This document shows, piece after piece, positions 17,505-31,468 of a DNA stretch of 64,000 bases (positions are counted from its first letter, which is position 1; each line of letters opens with the position of its first letter). The notes below the pieces were generated by a model that worked only from the letters and a program-made list of their open reading frames with translations, ran no database searches and was not told the origin of the DNA. The stretch lies in the NCBI GenBank assembly GCA_016710465.1, contig JADJVS010000014.1, positions 1,178,001 through 1,242,000 of the forward strand, in the 5' to 3' direction. This stretch comes from Sulfuritalea sp. Its GTDB lineage: Bacteria > Pseudomonadota > Gammaproteobacteria > Burkholderiales > Rhodocyclaceae. The position numbers and the translations under genes were made by a program.

Positions 17505-17528
17505 TGCGTGTTAAAATTGCTGCTTTGC
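17505..17528 (+). promoter_or_regulatory. secA promoter, extended -10
   Basis: TAAAAT at 17512-17517 is preceded by TGT. A short hairpin GGGGC-GATA-GCCCC (17491-17504) lies directly upstream, where a -35 box would start. Its similarity to the lpxC promoter is described with that feature. Confidence 0.55.
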
Positions 17529-17559
17529 TTTTACCGGCTGATGCGCGGCCGCGTTCCTC

Positions 17560-20286
<2,727 letters not shown>

Positions 20287-20595
20287 TGGCGGAGCGGCAC
20301 CCGACGCTCGTCGAGAATGGCGATGCCGTCATCATTCTCGACCAGACCCGGCTGCCGCGCGAGGCGGTCATGCTGCGCCTGGTCACTCTGGAAGACGCGG
20401 CCCATGCCATACGCGTGATGCAGGTTCGCGGCGCGCCGCTGATCGGTGCGACTGCCGCCTACGGCGTGGCGCTTGGCTTGGCGAATGACGGCGGCGATGC
20501 CCGCCTTGACCATGTACTTTCCACGCTCGCGGAGACCCGTCCGACGGCGGTGAACCTGCATTGGGCGCTGGCGCGCATGGAACGCTTGCTGCGAA

Positions 20596-20617
20596 AGTCG
20601 GCGCCGGCGACACGGCG
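20596..20617 (+). repeat. Dispersed 22-bp repeat, copy 5 (in mtnA)
   Basis: Sense orientation, 21 of 22 positions, but read in a shifted frame as KSAPATRR; copy 12 in hrpA uses the same frame. Confidence 0.75.
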
Positions 20618-20717
20618 CGAGATGGCCTGGCGCGAGGCGCGGGCGATCGCGGCGGAGGACAAGGCGGCCAATGCGGCCATTGGACAGCATGGTCTGCCGC
20701 TGACCGCGGGGGCCTCG

Positions 20718-20750
20718 GGAAGGGGGCGGAAGGGGGCAGGCTGCGCCTGC
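20718..20750 (+). repeat. Purine tract and short palindrome at the mtnA frame break
   Basis: Two AAGGGGG heptamers (20720-20726 and 20730-20736) are followed by the palindrome GCAGG-CTGCG-CCTGC (20736-20750). The heptamer is the unit of the murG inverted repeat. Position and length agree with a roughly 28-nt insertion into mtnA. Confidence 0.5.
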
Positions 20751-21299
20751 AATCGTCAATGTCATGACCCACTGCAATGCCGGACGTCTGGCCACGGTGG
20801 AGCATGGCACGGCAATTTCGCCGATCTATGCCGCCCATGCCGCCGGCCTGCCGGTCCATGTCTGGGTGTCGGAAACCCGCCCGCGCAACCAGGGCCTGCT
20901 GACGGCCTGGGAACTGGCCGAGGCCGGCGTGCCGCATACCCTGATCGCCGACAATGCCGCCGGCCTGCTGTTGATGCAGGGCAAGGTGGATCTGGTCATC
21001 GTCGGCGCCGATCGCATCGCCGCCAACGGCGATACCGCCAACAAGGTCGGCACCTACCTCAAGGCGCTGGCGGCCAGGGCGCATGGCGTGCCCTTCTACG
21101 TCGCCGCGCCGCTGTCGACCGTCGATTTCGCCTGCTCTTCGGGGCGCGAAATACCGATCGAGGAACGCCCCGCCGACGAACTCGGCGCCGGTAGTGTGCC
21201 CGTTGCCAATCCGGCTTTCGACGTGACGCCGGCAGCATTGATCAGCGGCATCATTTCCGAATGCGGCGTCGCTGCCGCGGACAGCCTGGCGCAATGGCG

Positions 21300-21947
21300 A
21301 TGAGCGTGGCCGGGCTGGCCGAACAGGTCCTCGCCACGGCGCGGGCCATGAATGCCTCGGGCATCAACCGGGGCAGCGCTGGCAATGTCAGCGCGCGCTG
21401 CGCGCCGGGTGACGGCGCGTTCCTGGTGACGCCCACCGGCATGGCCTACGCGGCCTGCAGCGCCGACGACATGGTGAGAGTCGGCGCTGACGGCACGCCG
21501 AGCGGGAGGCGCAAGCCGTCCTCGGAATGGCGCTTCCATCGCGACATCTACGCCGCCCGCCCCGAGGCCGGCGCCGTGGTGCATACGCATTCGCCCTTTG
21601 CGACGGCGCTGGCCTGCCAGGAGCAGGGCATCCCCGCCTTCCACTACATGGTGGCGCGCTTCGGCGGCGCGGATGTTCGCTGCGCCGACTACGCCACCTT
21701 CGGTACCCAGGAACTTTCCGACGCCATCATCCAGGCGCTGACGGGGCGCAATGCCTGCCTGATGGCGCACCACGGCATGGTTGTCTTCGGCCGCGATTGC
21801 GAGCAGGCGCTGGCCCTGGCCGTGGAACTGGAAACGCTCTGTGAGCAGTATTGGCGCGTGCTGCAACTCGGCACGCCCAGGCTGCTGGCGGCGGAAGAAA
21901 TGCAGCGCGTGCTGGAGAAATTCGCCGGCTACGGCCAGCAGGACTGA
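21300..21947 (+). CDS. Class II aldolase, probable methylthioribulose-1-P (DHAP-shunt) aldolase
   Basis: The 215-residue zinc aldolase of the FucA/adducin family has the catalytic glutamate in KPSSEWRFHRDIY, zinc histidines in VVHTHSPFATALA and MAHHGMVVFG, and the phosphate-loop elements GNVSAR and VTPTG. It follows mtnA with a 4-nt overlap. In Rhodospirillum rubrum and some E. coli, a fuculose-aldolase-like enzyme beside mtnA cleaves methylthioribulose-1-P to DHAP and methylthioacetaldehyde, so that role is likely. MtnB (a dehydratase of the same fold) is the alternative, but no other methionine-salvage genes are near. ATG 21294 is a second possible start. A repeat copy encodes RVGADGTP. Confidence 0.85.
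   Translation: MSVAGLAEQVLATARAMNASGINRGSAGNVSARCAPGDGAFLVTPTGMAYAACSADDMVRVGADGTPSGRRKPSSEWRFHRDIYAARPEAGAVVHTHSPFATALACQEQGIPAFHYMVARFGGADVRCADYATFGTQELSDAIIQALTGRNACLMAHHGMVVFGRDCEQALALAVELETLCEQYWRVLQLGTPRLLAAEEMQRVLEKFAGYGQQD
21479..21500 (+). repeat. Dispersed 22-bp repeat, copy 6 (in class II aldolase)
   Basis: Sense orientation, 19 of 22 positions, read as RVGADGTP on a surface-type turn between two family-conserved blocks. Confidence 0.7.
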
Positions 21948-21986
21948 CGCCGGCCGGCGACGCGCAATACGCCGGGCTGGTTCCGC

Positions 21987-22983
21987 CTATTCCAAGTGGT
22001 AGCCGGTCACCCGCTCGACTTCCCGCTTCGAGCCGAGAATCACCGGCACCCGCTGGTGCAATTTTTCCGGTTGGATGTCGAGGATGCGTTGCCGGCCGTC
22101 GGTGGCCGCCCCCGGCCTGCTCGACGATGAAGGCCATCGGGTTGGCCTCGTACATCAGGCGCAGCTTGCCGCCCTGGGCGCGCGTCTTGCTGTCGATCGG
22201 GTACATGAAGATGCCGCCGCGGCTGAGGATGCGATGCACGTCGGCCACCATCGAGGCCACCCAGCGCATGTTGAAATCCTGGCCGCGCGGGCCGTCCTTG
22301 CCGGCCAGCAGTTCGTCGACGTAGCGCTTCACCGGGGCCTCCCAGTAGCGCGCGTTGGAGGCATTGATGGCGAACTCGCGGGTTTCCTCGGGAATGCGGA
22401 CGTCGTTCTGGGTCATCACGAAGCGCCCATACTCCCGATCCAGCGTGAACACGTTGACGCCGTCACCCAGGGTCAGCACCAGCAGCGTGGTCGGGCCATA
22501 CACCGCGTAGCCGGCGCAGACCTGCTTCACTCCCGGCTGGAGGAAGGCCCGCTCGCCCGGCTCCATGCCTTCCGGACATTGCAGCACCGAGAAGATGGTG
22601 CCGACCGAGACATTGACGTCGATGTTCGACGAGCCATCGAGCGGATCGAACAGCAGCAGGTATTCGCCCTTGGGGTAACGGTTGGGAATCGCATGCGGCA
22701 GTTCCATTTCCTCGGAGGCCATGCCGGCGAGATGGCCGCCCCACTCGTTGGCGTCGAGCAGGATTTCGTTGGAAATTACATCGAGCTTTTTCTGCACCTC
22801 GCCTTGCACGTTGTCGCTGCCGGCGCTGCCCAGCACGCCGGCGAGACCGCCCTTGCCGATGGCGATGGAGATCGCCTTGCAGGCGCGCGACACGACCTCG
22901 ACCAGCAGGCGCAGGTCATGGGAAATGACTTTCTTGTCGCGTTGCTCCTCGATCAGGAAGCGGGAAAGGGTGAGGGGACGCAT
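21987..22983 (-). CDS. fbp: Class I fructose-1,6-bisphosphatase, frameshifted near the C-terminus
   Basis: Gluconeogenic and Calvin-cycle phosphatase. From ATG 22983 the frame reads MRPLTLSRFLIEEQRDKK onward, with the metal site DPLDGSSNIDVNVSVGTIFSV and the substrate loop MYEANPMAFIVEQAGG. Near 22104-22117, in a C/G-rich run, the frame changes: the expected ATDGRQRILDIQPEKLHQR and VPVILGSKREVERVTGYHLE to the TAG at 21987 lie in another frame. A single-base insertion or two-base loss explains it. As assembled, the open frame instead runs on to 21727 with unrelated sequence, into the aldolase gene. Confidence 0.9.
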
Positions 22984-23022
22984 GGTGGAATGGGCTCGTG
23001 GCGAAGCGTGGGCGAAGCCGCG

Positions 23023-23028
23023 ATTATA
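23023..23028 (-). promoter_or_regulatory. fbp promoter, -10 box
   Basis: A perfect TATAAT on the reverse strand, flanked by a short palindrome (CCGC/GCGG), 40 nt upstream of the fbp start. I see no good -35 match at the right distance. Confidence 0.5.
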
Positions 23029-23134
23029 GCGGCGGACCACGGCCCGGCCGTGGCCTCGCGGCCACTCAAAGCCGACCCGCGAGCGGGCTTTGCTGATATG
23101 CTGACGGAAAGAACAGCAAGTTGAATCAAGAGTC

Positions 23135-26100
23135 GTGGGCGCACTTCCCCTCAAGTCGATCCTGACCACGGACGTGGTCACCCCGCGGTAGCCAGGCTAC
23201 GGTGGGCGAAGTGTTGCACGCCATGGCGCGCGACCGGATAAGTTGCGTCGTGGTGGTCGACGACGAGCGGCGACCCCGTGGAATTTTCACCGAGCGCGAT
23301 GCCGTCGCGCTGCTGGCCGAAGAGCGCCTGGCGGTCGGGGACTCCATCGCCGAAGCCATGAGTTCGCCGGTGCTGACCGTGCCGGTTGCCATCGACATGC
23401 TCGAAGCGCATGCCTGCATGCAACGGCAAAGCGTGCGCCATCTGGTTGCCGTGGACGAGCTGGGCAAGGTGGCCGGCGTGATCTCCGAGTCGGACTTCCT
23501 GAGCCATCTCGGCGAAGAGTCCCTCGTCGCCTTGAAGACCGTCGGCGATGCGATGACACATGAGGTCAGCATCGCCGACGGCGCGGCGTCGCTGGCAGAC
23601 GCCTTGCGCCTGATGCATGGACGCCTCGACCACGTCGTCGTGACCGAGGCGTCAAACCCGGTTGGCATGCTCACAGACCGTGACGCGGTGCGCCTGGCTG
23701 CCGCCGGCGCTTCCCTGCAAACGCCCTTGCGCGAAGTGATGTCGCCCACCGTGCATGCCATCGAACCGACGCAGCCCCTGCTGCACGCGGTCTGGCGCAT
23801 GGCCGACCTCGGCGTTCGGCGCCTGGTGGTGCGCGATGGCGGGCAACTGCTGGGTGTCCTGACCAGGCACGACGTCGTGCGCGGCATGCAATGCCGCGAC
23901 CTCGACCTGCTGCGCAACACCATCTCCCGGCTGCGCCGCGAGCAGATACTTCCCGGCGGCCGTTACAGCGAGTTCGCGCGCCATGCCATTCTTGGCGGCG
24001 TGATCGACCGGATCGGCGACGGCGTGCTGCTGACGGACGGCGAGACCGGCGTCTACGTCGAAGCCAACGACCGTGCCTGCGAACTGCTGGGCTGGTCGCG
24101 CGAGGAACTGCTGGAACGCCGGGTATGGGATGTTTCGGGACGCTTCACCGACGAGGCCTCATGGCAGGCATGGCGTGACCGCGCCGGTGGTGGCGAGGAC
24201 TATCTGCCCCAGGCGAGCCTGAGGCGTCGCGACGGCAGCCTGTTCCCCCGTCGAACTGAGGGTCTATCGGGTCAACGACGGCGACCGTGCCCTGCACGCC
24301 GCGATCTTTCGCGACCGTACCGCGCAGCTCCGGATCGAAACGGCGTTGCGCGAGGGCGAGCGCTACTACCGGCATGTGATCGACAGCGCGATCGACGGCT
24401 ATTTCGCCACTGACCGGCGACGCCGCTTCGTCCAGGTGAACGACCGCCTGTGCGAGCTGTTCGGCTACGCGCGCGAGGACTTCATCGGTCACTCGCCGTT
24501 CGAGTTCGTCACCGAGGAGTCCCGGGCGGAGCTGATCGCGCAGGGGATGCGGAGCGAATCCACCGAGCGCAGCGCTACCAACTGACCGCGAAGCGCAAGG
24601 ATGGCAGTACCTTCCCGATCCTGCTCAACAACTCCACACACCGCGACGAGAACGGCGAGGTGCTCGGCGCTTTCGGCTTCATCACCGACCTGACGCCGAT
24701 CGTTGAGGCACAGCGGGCCGTTGCCGAGTCGGAGCGCGAGCTGCGCGGCGTCCTCGATGACCTGCAGGACACCTATTACCGCACCGACCAGAACGGCATC
24801 GTGGTCCGTGCCTCGAAGTCCGTGGTGCGTTTGCTCGGCTACGCGCCCGACGAAATGATCGGGCGCCGGCTGTCCGATTTCTATTGCTCGGAGGCGGAGC
24901 GCGACGACTTCCTCGCCCGGATGCGCGCCAACGGCGGCCACATCGTCGGCGGCGAATCGCGCCTGAGGCACAAGGACGGCCATGAAATGTGGGTGCTGAC
25001 CAATGCCCACTTCATGCGCGATGCGGCGGGGAACGTCATCGGCGTCGAGGGGACCACCCGCGACAACACCGAACGCCGAAACGCCGAGCAGGAACTCCGC
25101 CTCGCGGCGCGGGTGTTGGAAGACAGCGGCGAAGCGATCATGATCACCGATCCGCATGCCATCGTGCTCAAGGTCAACCAGGCATTTACCCGCATCACCG
25201 GCTATGCGGCCGGTGAAGTGATCGGGCGCAACGCGCGGCTGCTTTCGTCCGGGCGGCAGAATGCCGCGTTCTATGCCGGCATGTGGCGATCGATCAAGGA
25301 AACCGGGTACTGGCGCGGCGAGATCTGGAATCGCCGGCGCAACGGCGAGCTGTTCCCCGAGTGGCTGGGGATTTCCTCGGTGCGGGACACGGCAGGCGAG
25401 ATCACGCATTTCGTCGGCATTTTCACCGACATCAGCGAGCGCAAGGCGACCGAGGCGAAGATCGCCTTCCTTGCCCACCACGATCCCCTGACCGGGCTGC
25501 CCAATCGTCTGCTGCTGAAGGACCGCATGGAGCAGGCCATGGCCCATGCCGAACGCTCGAAGCGCAAGGTGGCCCTGCTCTTCGTCGACCTCGACCGCTT
25601 CAAGGCGGTCAACGACTCATTCGGCCACCCGGTGGGGGATACCCTGCTGCGCGATGCCGCGCAGCGGCTGATGGGCTGTGTGCGCGACTCCGACACCATC
25701 AGCCGGCATGGCGGCGATGAGTTTCTCGTGATCCTCACCGATCTGCAAAATCCGGATGTTCCGGCGCAGGTGGCGGCCAAGATCATGGCGGTACTGGGCG
25801 AGCGCTTCCACATCGATGCGCACGAGGCAAACATTTCGGCGTCGATCGGAATCGCCGTCTATCCGGACGACGGCGACGACTTCGATGTCTTGCTGAAGAA
25901 GGCCGACACCGCGATGTACCATGCCAAGGCGGCGGGCAGGAACGCCTTCCGCTTTTATACCGAGCGCATGAACTCCGACGTACAGGAAAGGCTCGATTTG
26001 CACAATGCCCTGCGCCGGGCGATCGGCCAGGGGGAGTTCGTCCTGCACTACCAACCGCTGGTCGACCTTGCCCGGGGGCGCATCGTCGGGGGCGAGGCCC

Positions 26101-26753
26101 TGGTGCGCTGGGCCAGCCCCGAGCTCGGCCTGCAACTGCCGAGCAACTTCATCGGCGCGGCGGAACATAGCGGGTTGATCGTTCCGCTGGGCGAGTGGGT
26201 GTTGCAGGAGGCGTGCCGGGAATTGGCAAACTGGCACGAAGGCGGACGCAGGGAGTTGACGATGGCCGTCAACGTTTCGTCGATCCAGTTTCGCCGTGGC
26301 GATGTCGAGGACACCGTGCTGCGCGCCCTGGCCGCCTCCGGTGCCCAGCCGGGAGCGCTCGAGCTGGAACTCACCGAGTCCATCCTGATCGACGGCGCCG
26401 AGCAGGTGTTGGCCACGATACGCCGGCTGCAGGCGCTTGGGGTCGGCTTGGCGATCGATGATTTCGGCACCGGCTACTCCAGCCTTGCCTACCTGAAGCG
26501 CTTCGCCGCCGACAAGCTGAAGATCGACCAGTCCTTCGTCCGCGGCATTGCCGACGACCCGAACGATGCCGCGATCGTGCGGGCCCTGATCGAACTCGCC
26601 CACAGCCTGGGGCTGAAGGTGGTGGCCGAAGGCGTCGAGACGGAAGCGGTATTGAACGAACTGCGCCGCATGGGCTGCGACATGGTGCAGGGCTTCCACT
26701 TCAGCCAGCCGCTGCCCGCCGCCGATTTCCGGCGCCTGATCGGGCTCGACTGA
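23135..26753 (+). pseudogene. CBS-PAS-GGDEF-EAL signalling protein, frameshifted
   Basis: A cyclic-di-GMP enzyme of about 1200 residues once three frame breaks (near 23188, 24246 and 24560) are repaired. Order: four CBS motifs ending in TERDAV, SESDF, TDRDAV and TRHDVV; then four PAS domains; GGDEF with intact catalytic loop SRHGGDEF and an upstream RDSD inhibitory I-site; then EAL with intact GGEALVRW, DDFGTGYSSL and the KIDQSF lysine. Both enzymatic halves look active by motif, so it could make or degrade c-di-GMP, gated by adenine nucleotides at the CBS pairs and by the PAS sensors. A GTG at 23135 (MGALPLKSILTTDVV) is the likely start. The C5 run at 24245-24249 fits one extra base. Confidence 0.85.
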
Positions 26754-26786
26754 CGGCGTTGCGTGCGGAGCTGGCCTTCGCCGGCC

Positions 26787-27623
26787 TTATCGGAAGCGGT
26801 TGATCGCGTCGCGGGTTTCCAGCGCGACCTGGCGCGCGGCGGCGGCAAAATCCTCGCCCTTGCCGGCGTAGAGGATGGCGCGCGAGGAGTTGATCATCAG
26901 GCCGGTGCCGGCGCCGGTGCGCCCGGCTTTCACCGTGGCCTCGATGTCACCGCCCTGGGCGCCGATGCCGGGCACCAGCAGCGGCATGTCGCCGACGATG
27001 GCGCGCACGCGGGCGAGCTCGGCGGGGAAGGTGGCGCCGACCACCAGGGCGCACTGGCCCGGGTTGGCGCCGAGGGTATTCCATTCCTCCGCCACCAGTC
27101 GCGCCACCTGCTCGAAAACCGGCGTCTCGCCAGCGCCGACTCTTGCCTTGAGGAATTGCAGGTCGCTGCCGCCGGGGTTCGAGGTGCGGCAGAGCAGGAT
27201 CACGCCCTTGTCCTTCCAGGCCAGCCAGGGCTCCACCGAATCGCGGCCCATGTAGGGATTCACCGTCACGGCATCCGCCTGATAGCGCTCGAAGGCCTCG
27301 ATCGCGTATTGCTCGGCGGTGCTGCCGATGTCGCCGCGCTTCGCGTCGAGGATCACCGGCGCGCCGGGGTGCTTGTCATGGATGTGGGCGATCAGGGCTT
27401 CGAGCTGGTCCTCGGCGCGGCGCGCGGCAAAGTAGGCGATCTGCGGCTTGAAGGCGCAGGCGAGGTCGGCCGTCGCATCGACGATTTCGCGGCAGAAGCG
27501 AAAAATCGCATCCGGCTTGTCCTTGAGATGGGCGGGGAACTTCGCCGGGTCGGGGTCGAGGCCGACGCAGAGCAGTGAGTCGTTGTTCTTCCACGCGGCG
27601 GCGAGTTGCTCGGTGAATTTCAT
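26787..27623 (-). CDS. pyrF: Orotidine 5'-phosphate decarboxylase (type 2)
   Basis: Last step of UMP synthesis. The 278-residue protein begins MKFTEQLAAAWK and contains LCVGLDPDP and the catalytic ILDAKRGDIGSTAEQY with its Lys-Asp pairs; the length and the C-terminal GAGTGLMINSSRAI fit the longer type 2 family. ATG 27632 directly after the glnS TAG is an alternative start, but the GGAGGT within the glnS end is only 2 nt from it and 11 nt from 27623. It forms an operon with glnS. Copy 7 of the dispersed repeat encodes RVGAGETP. Confidence 0.95.
   Translation of the reverse strand: MKFTEQLAAAWKNNDSLLCVGLDPDPAKFPAHLKDKPDAIFRFCREIVDATADLACAFKPQIAYFAARRAEDQLEALIAHIHDKHPGAPVILDAKRGDIGSTAEQYAIEAFERYQADAVTVNPYMGRDSVEPWLAWKDKGVILLCRTSNPGGSDLQFLKARVGAGETPVFEQVARLVAEEWNTLGANPGQCALVVGATFPAELARVRAIVGDMPLLVPGIGAQGGDIEATVKAGRTGAGTGLMINSSRAILYAGKGEDFAAAARQVALETRDAINRFR
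27120..27141 (-). repeat. Dispersed 22-bp repeat, copy 7 (in pyrF)
   Basis: Sense for pyrF, 20 of 22 positions, read as RVGAGETP. Confidence 0.75.
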
Positions 27624-27632
27624 TTCCCGCAT

Positions 27633-29423
<1,791 letters not shown>

Positions 29424-29453
29424 GATGGCGTGGGGCTTTGCGGCAAAACCGCG

Positions 29454-29474
29454 ATTCTACCGGCAGCGTAAAAT
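29454..29474. promoter_or_regulatory. Divergent -10 boxes of glnS and crcB
   Basis: TAGAAT on the reverse strand (29454-29459) faces glnS, and TAAAAT on the forward strand (29469-29474) faces crcB. The crcB box lies only 7 nt before its ATG, so if used the crcB transcript would be leaderless. No fluoride-riboswitch core was seen in the 58-nt gap. Confidence 0.35.
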
Positions 29475-29481
29475 CGCCACA

Positions 29482-29865
29482 ATGAATGCCACCAGTCTTC
29501 TCGCCATTGGCGGCGGCGCCGTGCTCGGCGCCTGGCTGCGCTACGCGCTGGGGCTCTGGCTCAATCCGCTGGTGCCGACCATGCCCCTGGGTACCCTGGC
29601 GGCCAACCTGATCGGTGGCTACCTGATCGGCGCTGCAGTGGCTGTGTTCCACATCAATGTCGAGTTGCCGCCGGAACTCAAACTCTTCTTCATCACCGGC
29701 TTCCTCGGTGCGCTCACGACCTTTTCGACCTTTTCGGCCGAAGTAGTGCACCTGATCCAGACGGCGCGCTACGGCTGGGCACTGGGCACCGCCTCGCTGC
29801 ACCTGTTCGGTTCGCTGTTGATGACAGGCCTGGGCATTTTCAGCATCCACAGGCTGGCGCAGTAG
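29482..29865 (+). CDS. crcB: Fluoride ion channel CrcB/Fluc
   Basis: Small inner-membrane channel that exports fluoride. The 127-residue product has four hydrophobic segments, the N-terminal GGGAVLGAWLRY with the conserved arginine, NLIGGYLIG with the asparagine, and FLGALTTFSTFSAE, the phenylalanine-box and sodium-site region of the family. It is a single-gene unit divergent from glnS. Confidence 0.93.
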   Translation: MNATSLLAIGGGAVLGAWLRYALGLWLNPLVPTMPLGTLAANLIGGYLIGAAVAVFHINVELPPELKLFFITGFLGALTTFSTFSAEVVHLIQTARYGWALGTASLHLFGSLLMTGLGIFSIHRLAQ

Positions 29866-29981
29866 TTGGTTGCGTCGTCCCACCATCCGCAGCGGCGAGG
29901 AGAGCGTACTGTGCTAGACCGCCGTGCTGCGCAGGGGCCATTTAAGCACCGGCTTTTCGCAACCGGCGCTTCGCCACACCC
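29866..29981. other. Intergenic gap between convergent genes
   Basis: A 116-nt gap between crcB and the reverse barrel-like gene. It contains a weak pairing ACCGGC/GCCGGT-type around 29946-29966 and nothing I would call a terminator with a T-run. Confidence 0.3.
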
Positions 29982-30548
29982 TCAGAACAGGTAATTCACC
30001 GCCGCAACGGCGCGGGTTGTCCCGTCCGCCCTATCGCGCAGCAGCGCGCTCCAGAGATTTGCCTTTTCGCCGAGCGGGAACACTACCCGCGGGCCGCGGC
30101 CCGAGCTGTCCTCCATCAGGCCGAGCCCGAGCGACTTGGTTAGCCAGTAGTTGAAGTACAGCTTGTGTGATGGCCCCGACGCGCCGCTCTCGAAATAGCC
30201 CGAGAACGAGCCGATCTCGCCGTCCGCCGAGAAATGCCAACTGCGACGATGGCGGTCGCCCTCGTTCTCGCGTCCCATGCCTATTCCGAGTTCCAGCCAG
30301 GGCAGGGGCCGTATCGTCGGCCCGCCATAGATTTCGCGGTAGCCGTCGGAGTCCTGGTAGGCGAACATGAACCAGCCGATGGGGCCGGCGATCCGGCCGT
30401 CGATCCAGGCCAACACTTCATTGATGCCCTTGCCCTCCTGCGGGCGCTGCACCCCCGCCTCGACCCATAGGTTCGGCCCGTCGGCGAAGGCGAGCGGCGA
30501 CGCACACAGCGTCAGCACCAGCAGTAATGCCTTGAGTCGCACCGTCAT
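29982..30548 (-). CDS. Secreted beta-barrel-like outer-membrane protein, unknown
   Basis: The 188-residue product starts MTVRLKALLLVLTLCASPLA with a clear signal peptide ending near FADGPN. The mature part alternates polar and hydrophobic residues with many aromatic positions (WFMFAYQD, SWHFSADG, YFNYWLTK) and ends VAAVNYLF, a C-terminal aromatic signature used by outer-membrane barrels. I cannot place it in a named family; a small eight-strand barrel is the best guess. The ATG overlaps the stop of the upstream transporter, so it is the last gene of the coupled 32949-29982 set. Confidence 0.75.
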   Translation of the reverse strand: MTVRLKALLLVLTLCASPLAFADGPNLWVEAGVQRPQEGKGINEVLAWIDGRIAGPIGWFMFAYQDSDGYREIYGGPTIRPLPWLELGIGMGRENEGDRHRRSWHFSADGEIGSFSGYFESGASGPSHKLYFNYWLTKSLGLGLMEDSSGRGPRVVFPLGEKANLWSALLRDRADGTTRAVAAVNYLF

Positions 30549-31468
30549 TTCGCCACCAGCAGGAGGTAGGTGCCCAGTCCGGTGATGCATATGGCGACTC
30601 CTTTTTGCGCGACACGAGTCCGGTCGACGGTTTCCGTCGCGAACCTCGGAATGAATCTGGCGATCAGGATCGCCATGACGAAGACGAAAATCGACTGGAA
30701 GGTTTCCGTGAGCAGCACCAGTGCGACCGGCGCCAGCATGGCCGCGATACCGTAGGACACCGTTCCCAGCATGTAGAGCACCTCGTTGAGCAGGTTGGCG
30801 GCAAGGAGGGGCACGGAATTGGTCCGCATCGCCGCCTGGAAGCTGGCGCGGTAGCGGGGAATGAAAAGGTACATCAGCACGCCCAGCACCATCAGGACGA
30901 TGTGCTTCCAGAACAGCGAGCGCCAGGGATTCTCTTCCAGCGCCACGACCTTGAATATCGCGAGTTCCGCCGCCCAGCAGGCGCAGGCGAGCAACATGTA
31001 GCCGACCGTCCTGCCCTTGAAGCGGAACCGCCCGTCGATATTCTCCAGCGAGACGATACTGGTGCCGATAAAGACGATCAGCATCGCTACCAGTTGGTCC
31101 TTGCTGATAACTTCACCGAGAAGAATCCAGCCGGCAACAATGCCGAAGACCGGCACCAACTGGTAGTAGACGATCACCCGCGAAGAATCGTCGCCCTGCA
31201 TGGCATTGAGGTAGGCCCAGAGCACGACGATGTCGAGCAGGGCCGTAACCAGAATGACTTTGAAACTGCTTTTTCCGACATCGAGAATCGATGGGTCGGC
31301 CAGATACAGAAATGGCGTCGCGATCACAGAGGCGAGCGCCGAGACGATTATCAGCGTGCCGACGCCACCCTCCTTGAAGTAGCGTTCGAGTACGATCTTG
31401 TCGATGTGATTGCACATCGCCCAGAGCAGCGGCGATACGACCGCAAGGGCAAACCAGGTTGGGTTAAT
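30545..31468 (-). CDS. EamA/DMT-type ten-helix transporter
   Basis: A membrane protein with about ten hydrophobic helices in two halves, consistent with the drug/metabolite transporter (EamA) superfamily: the stretches VPVFGIVAGWILLGEVIS and ETFQSIFVFVMAILIARFIP are the characteristic ends of each repeat. The substrate is unknown. The ATG at 31417 would start inside helix 1; the homologous-looking N-terminus NPTWFALAVVSPLLWA extends upstream with no ATG, GTG or TTG, only an ATT at 31468 that overlaps the SET gene stop (ATTAA). I extend to that codon with low certainty; 290 residues result from 31417. Confidence 0.8.
   Translation of the reverse strand: MNPTWFALAVVSPLLWAMCNHIDKIVLERYFKEGGVGTLIIVSALASVIATPFLYLADPSILDVGKSSFKVILVTALLDIVVLWAYLNAMQGDDSSRVIVYYQLVPVFGIVAGWILLGEVISKDQLVAMLIVFIGTSIVSLENIDGRFRFKGRTVGYMLLACACWAAELAIFKVVALEENPWRSLFWKHIVLMVLGVLMYLFIPRYRASFQAAMRTNSVPLLAANLLNEVLYMLGTVSYGIAAMLAPVALVLLTETFQSIFVFVMAILIARFIPRFATETVDRTRVAQKGVAICITGLGTYLLLVAK

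Noticed and set aside
22075..23124. Long forward reading frame opposite fbp
   Set aside because: It mirrors the reverse fbp gene; the product has no family-like features and is histidine/aspartate-rich as expected from antisense of GC-rich genes.
22984..23181. N-terminal extension of Fbp up to 23181
   Set aside because: The family protein starts at MRPLTLSRFL, and the TATAAT promoter box lies inside the supposed extension.
29424..29481. Fluoride riboswitch upstream of crcB
   Set aside because: The gap is 58 nt and lacks the conserved pseudoknot core expected of the crcB RNA motif.
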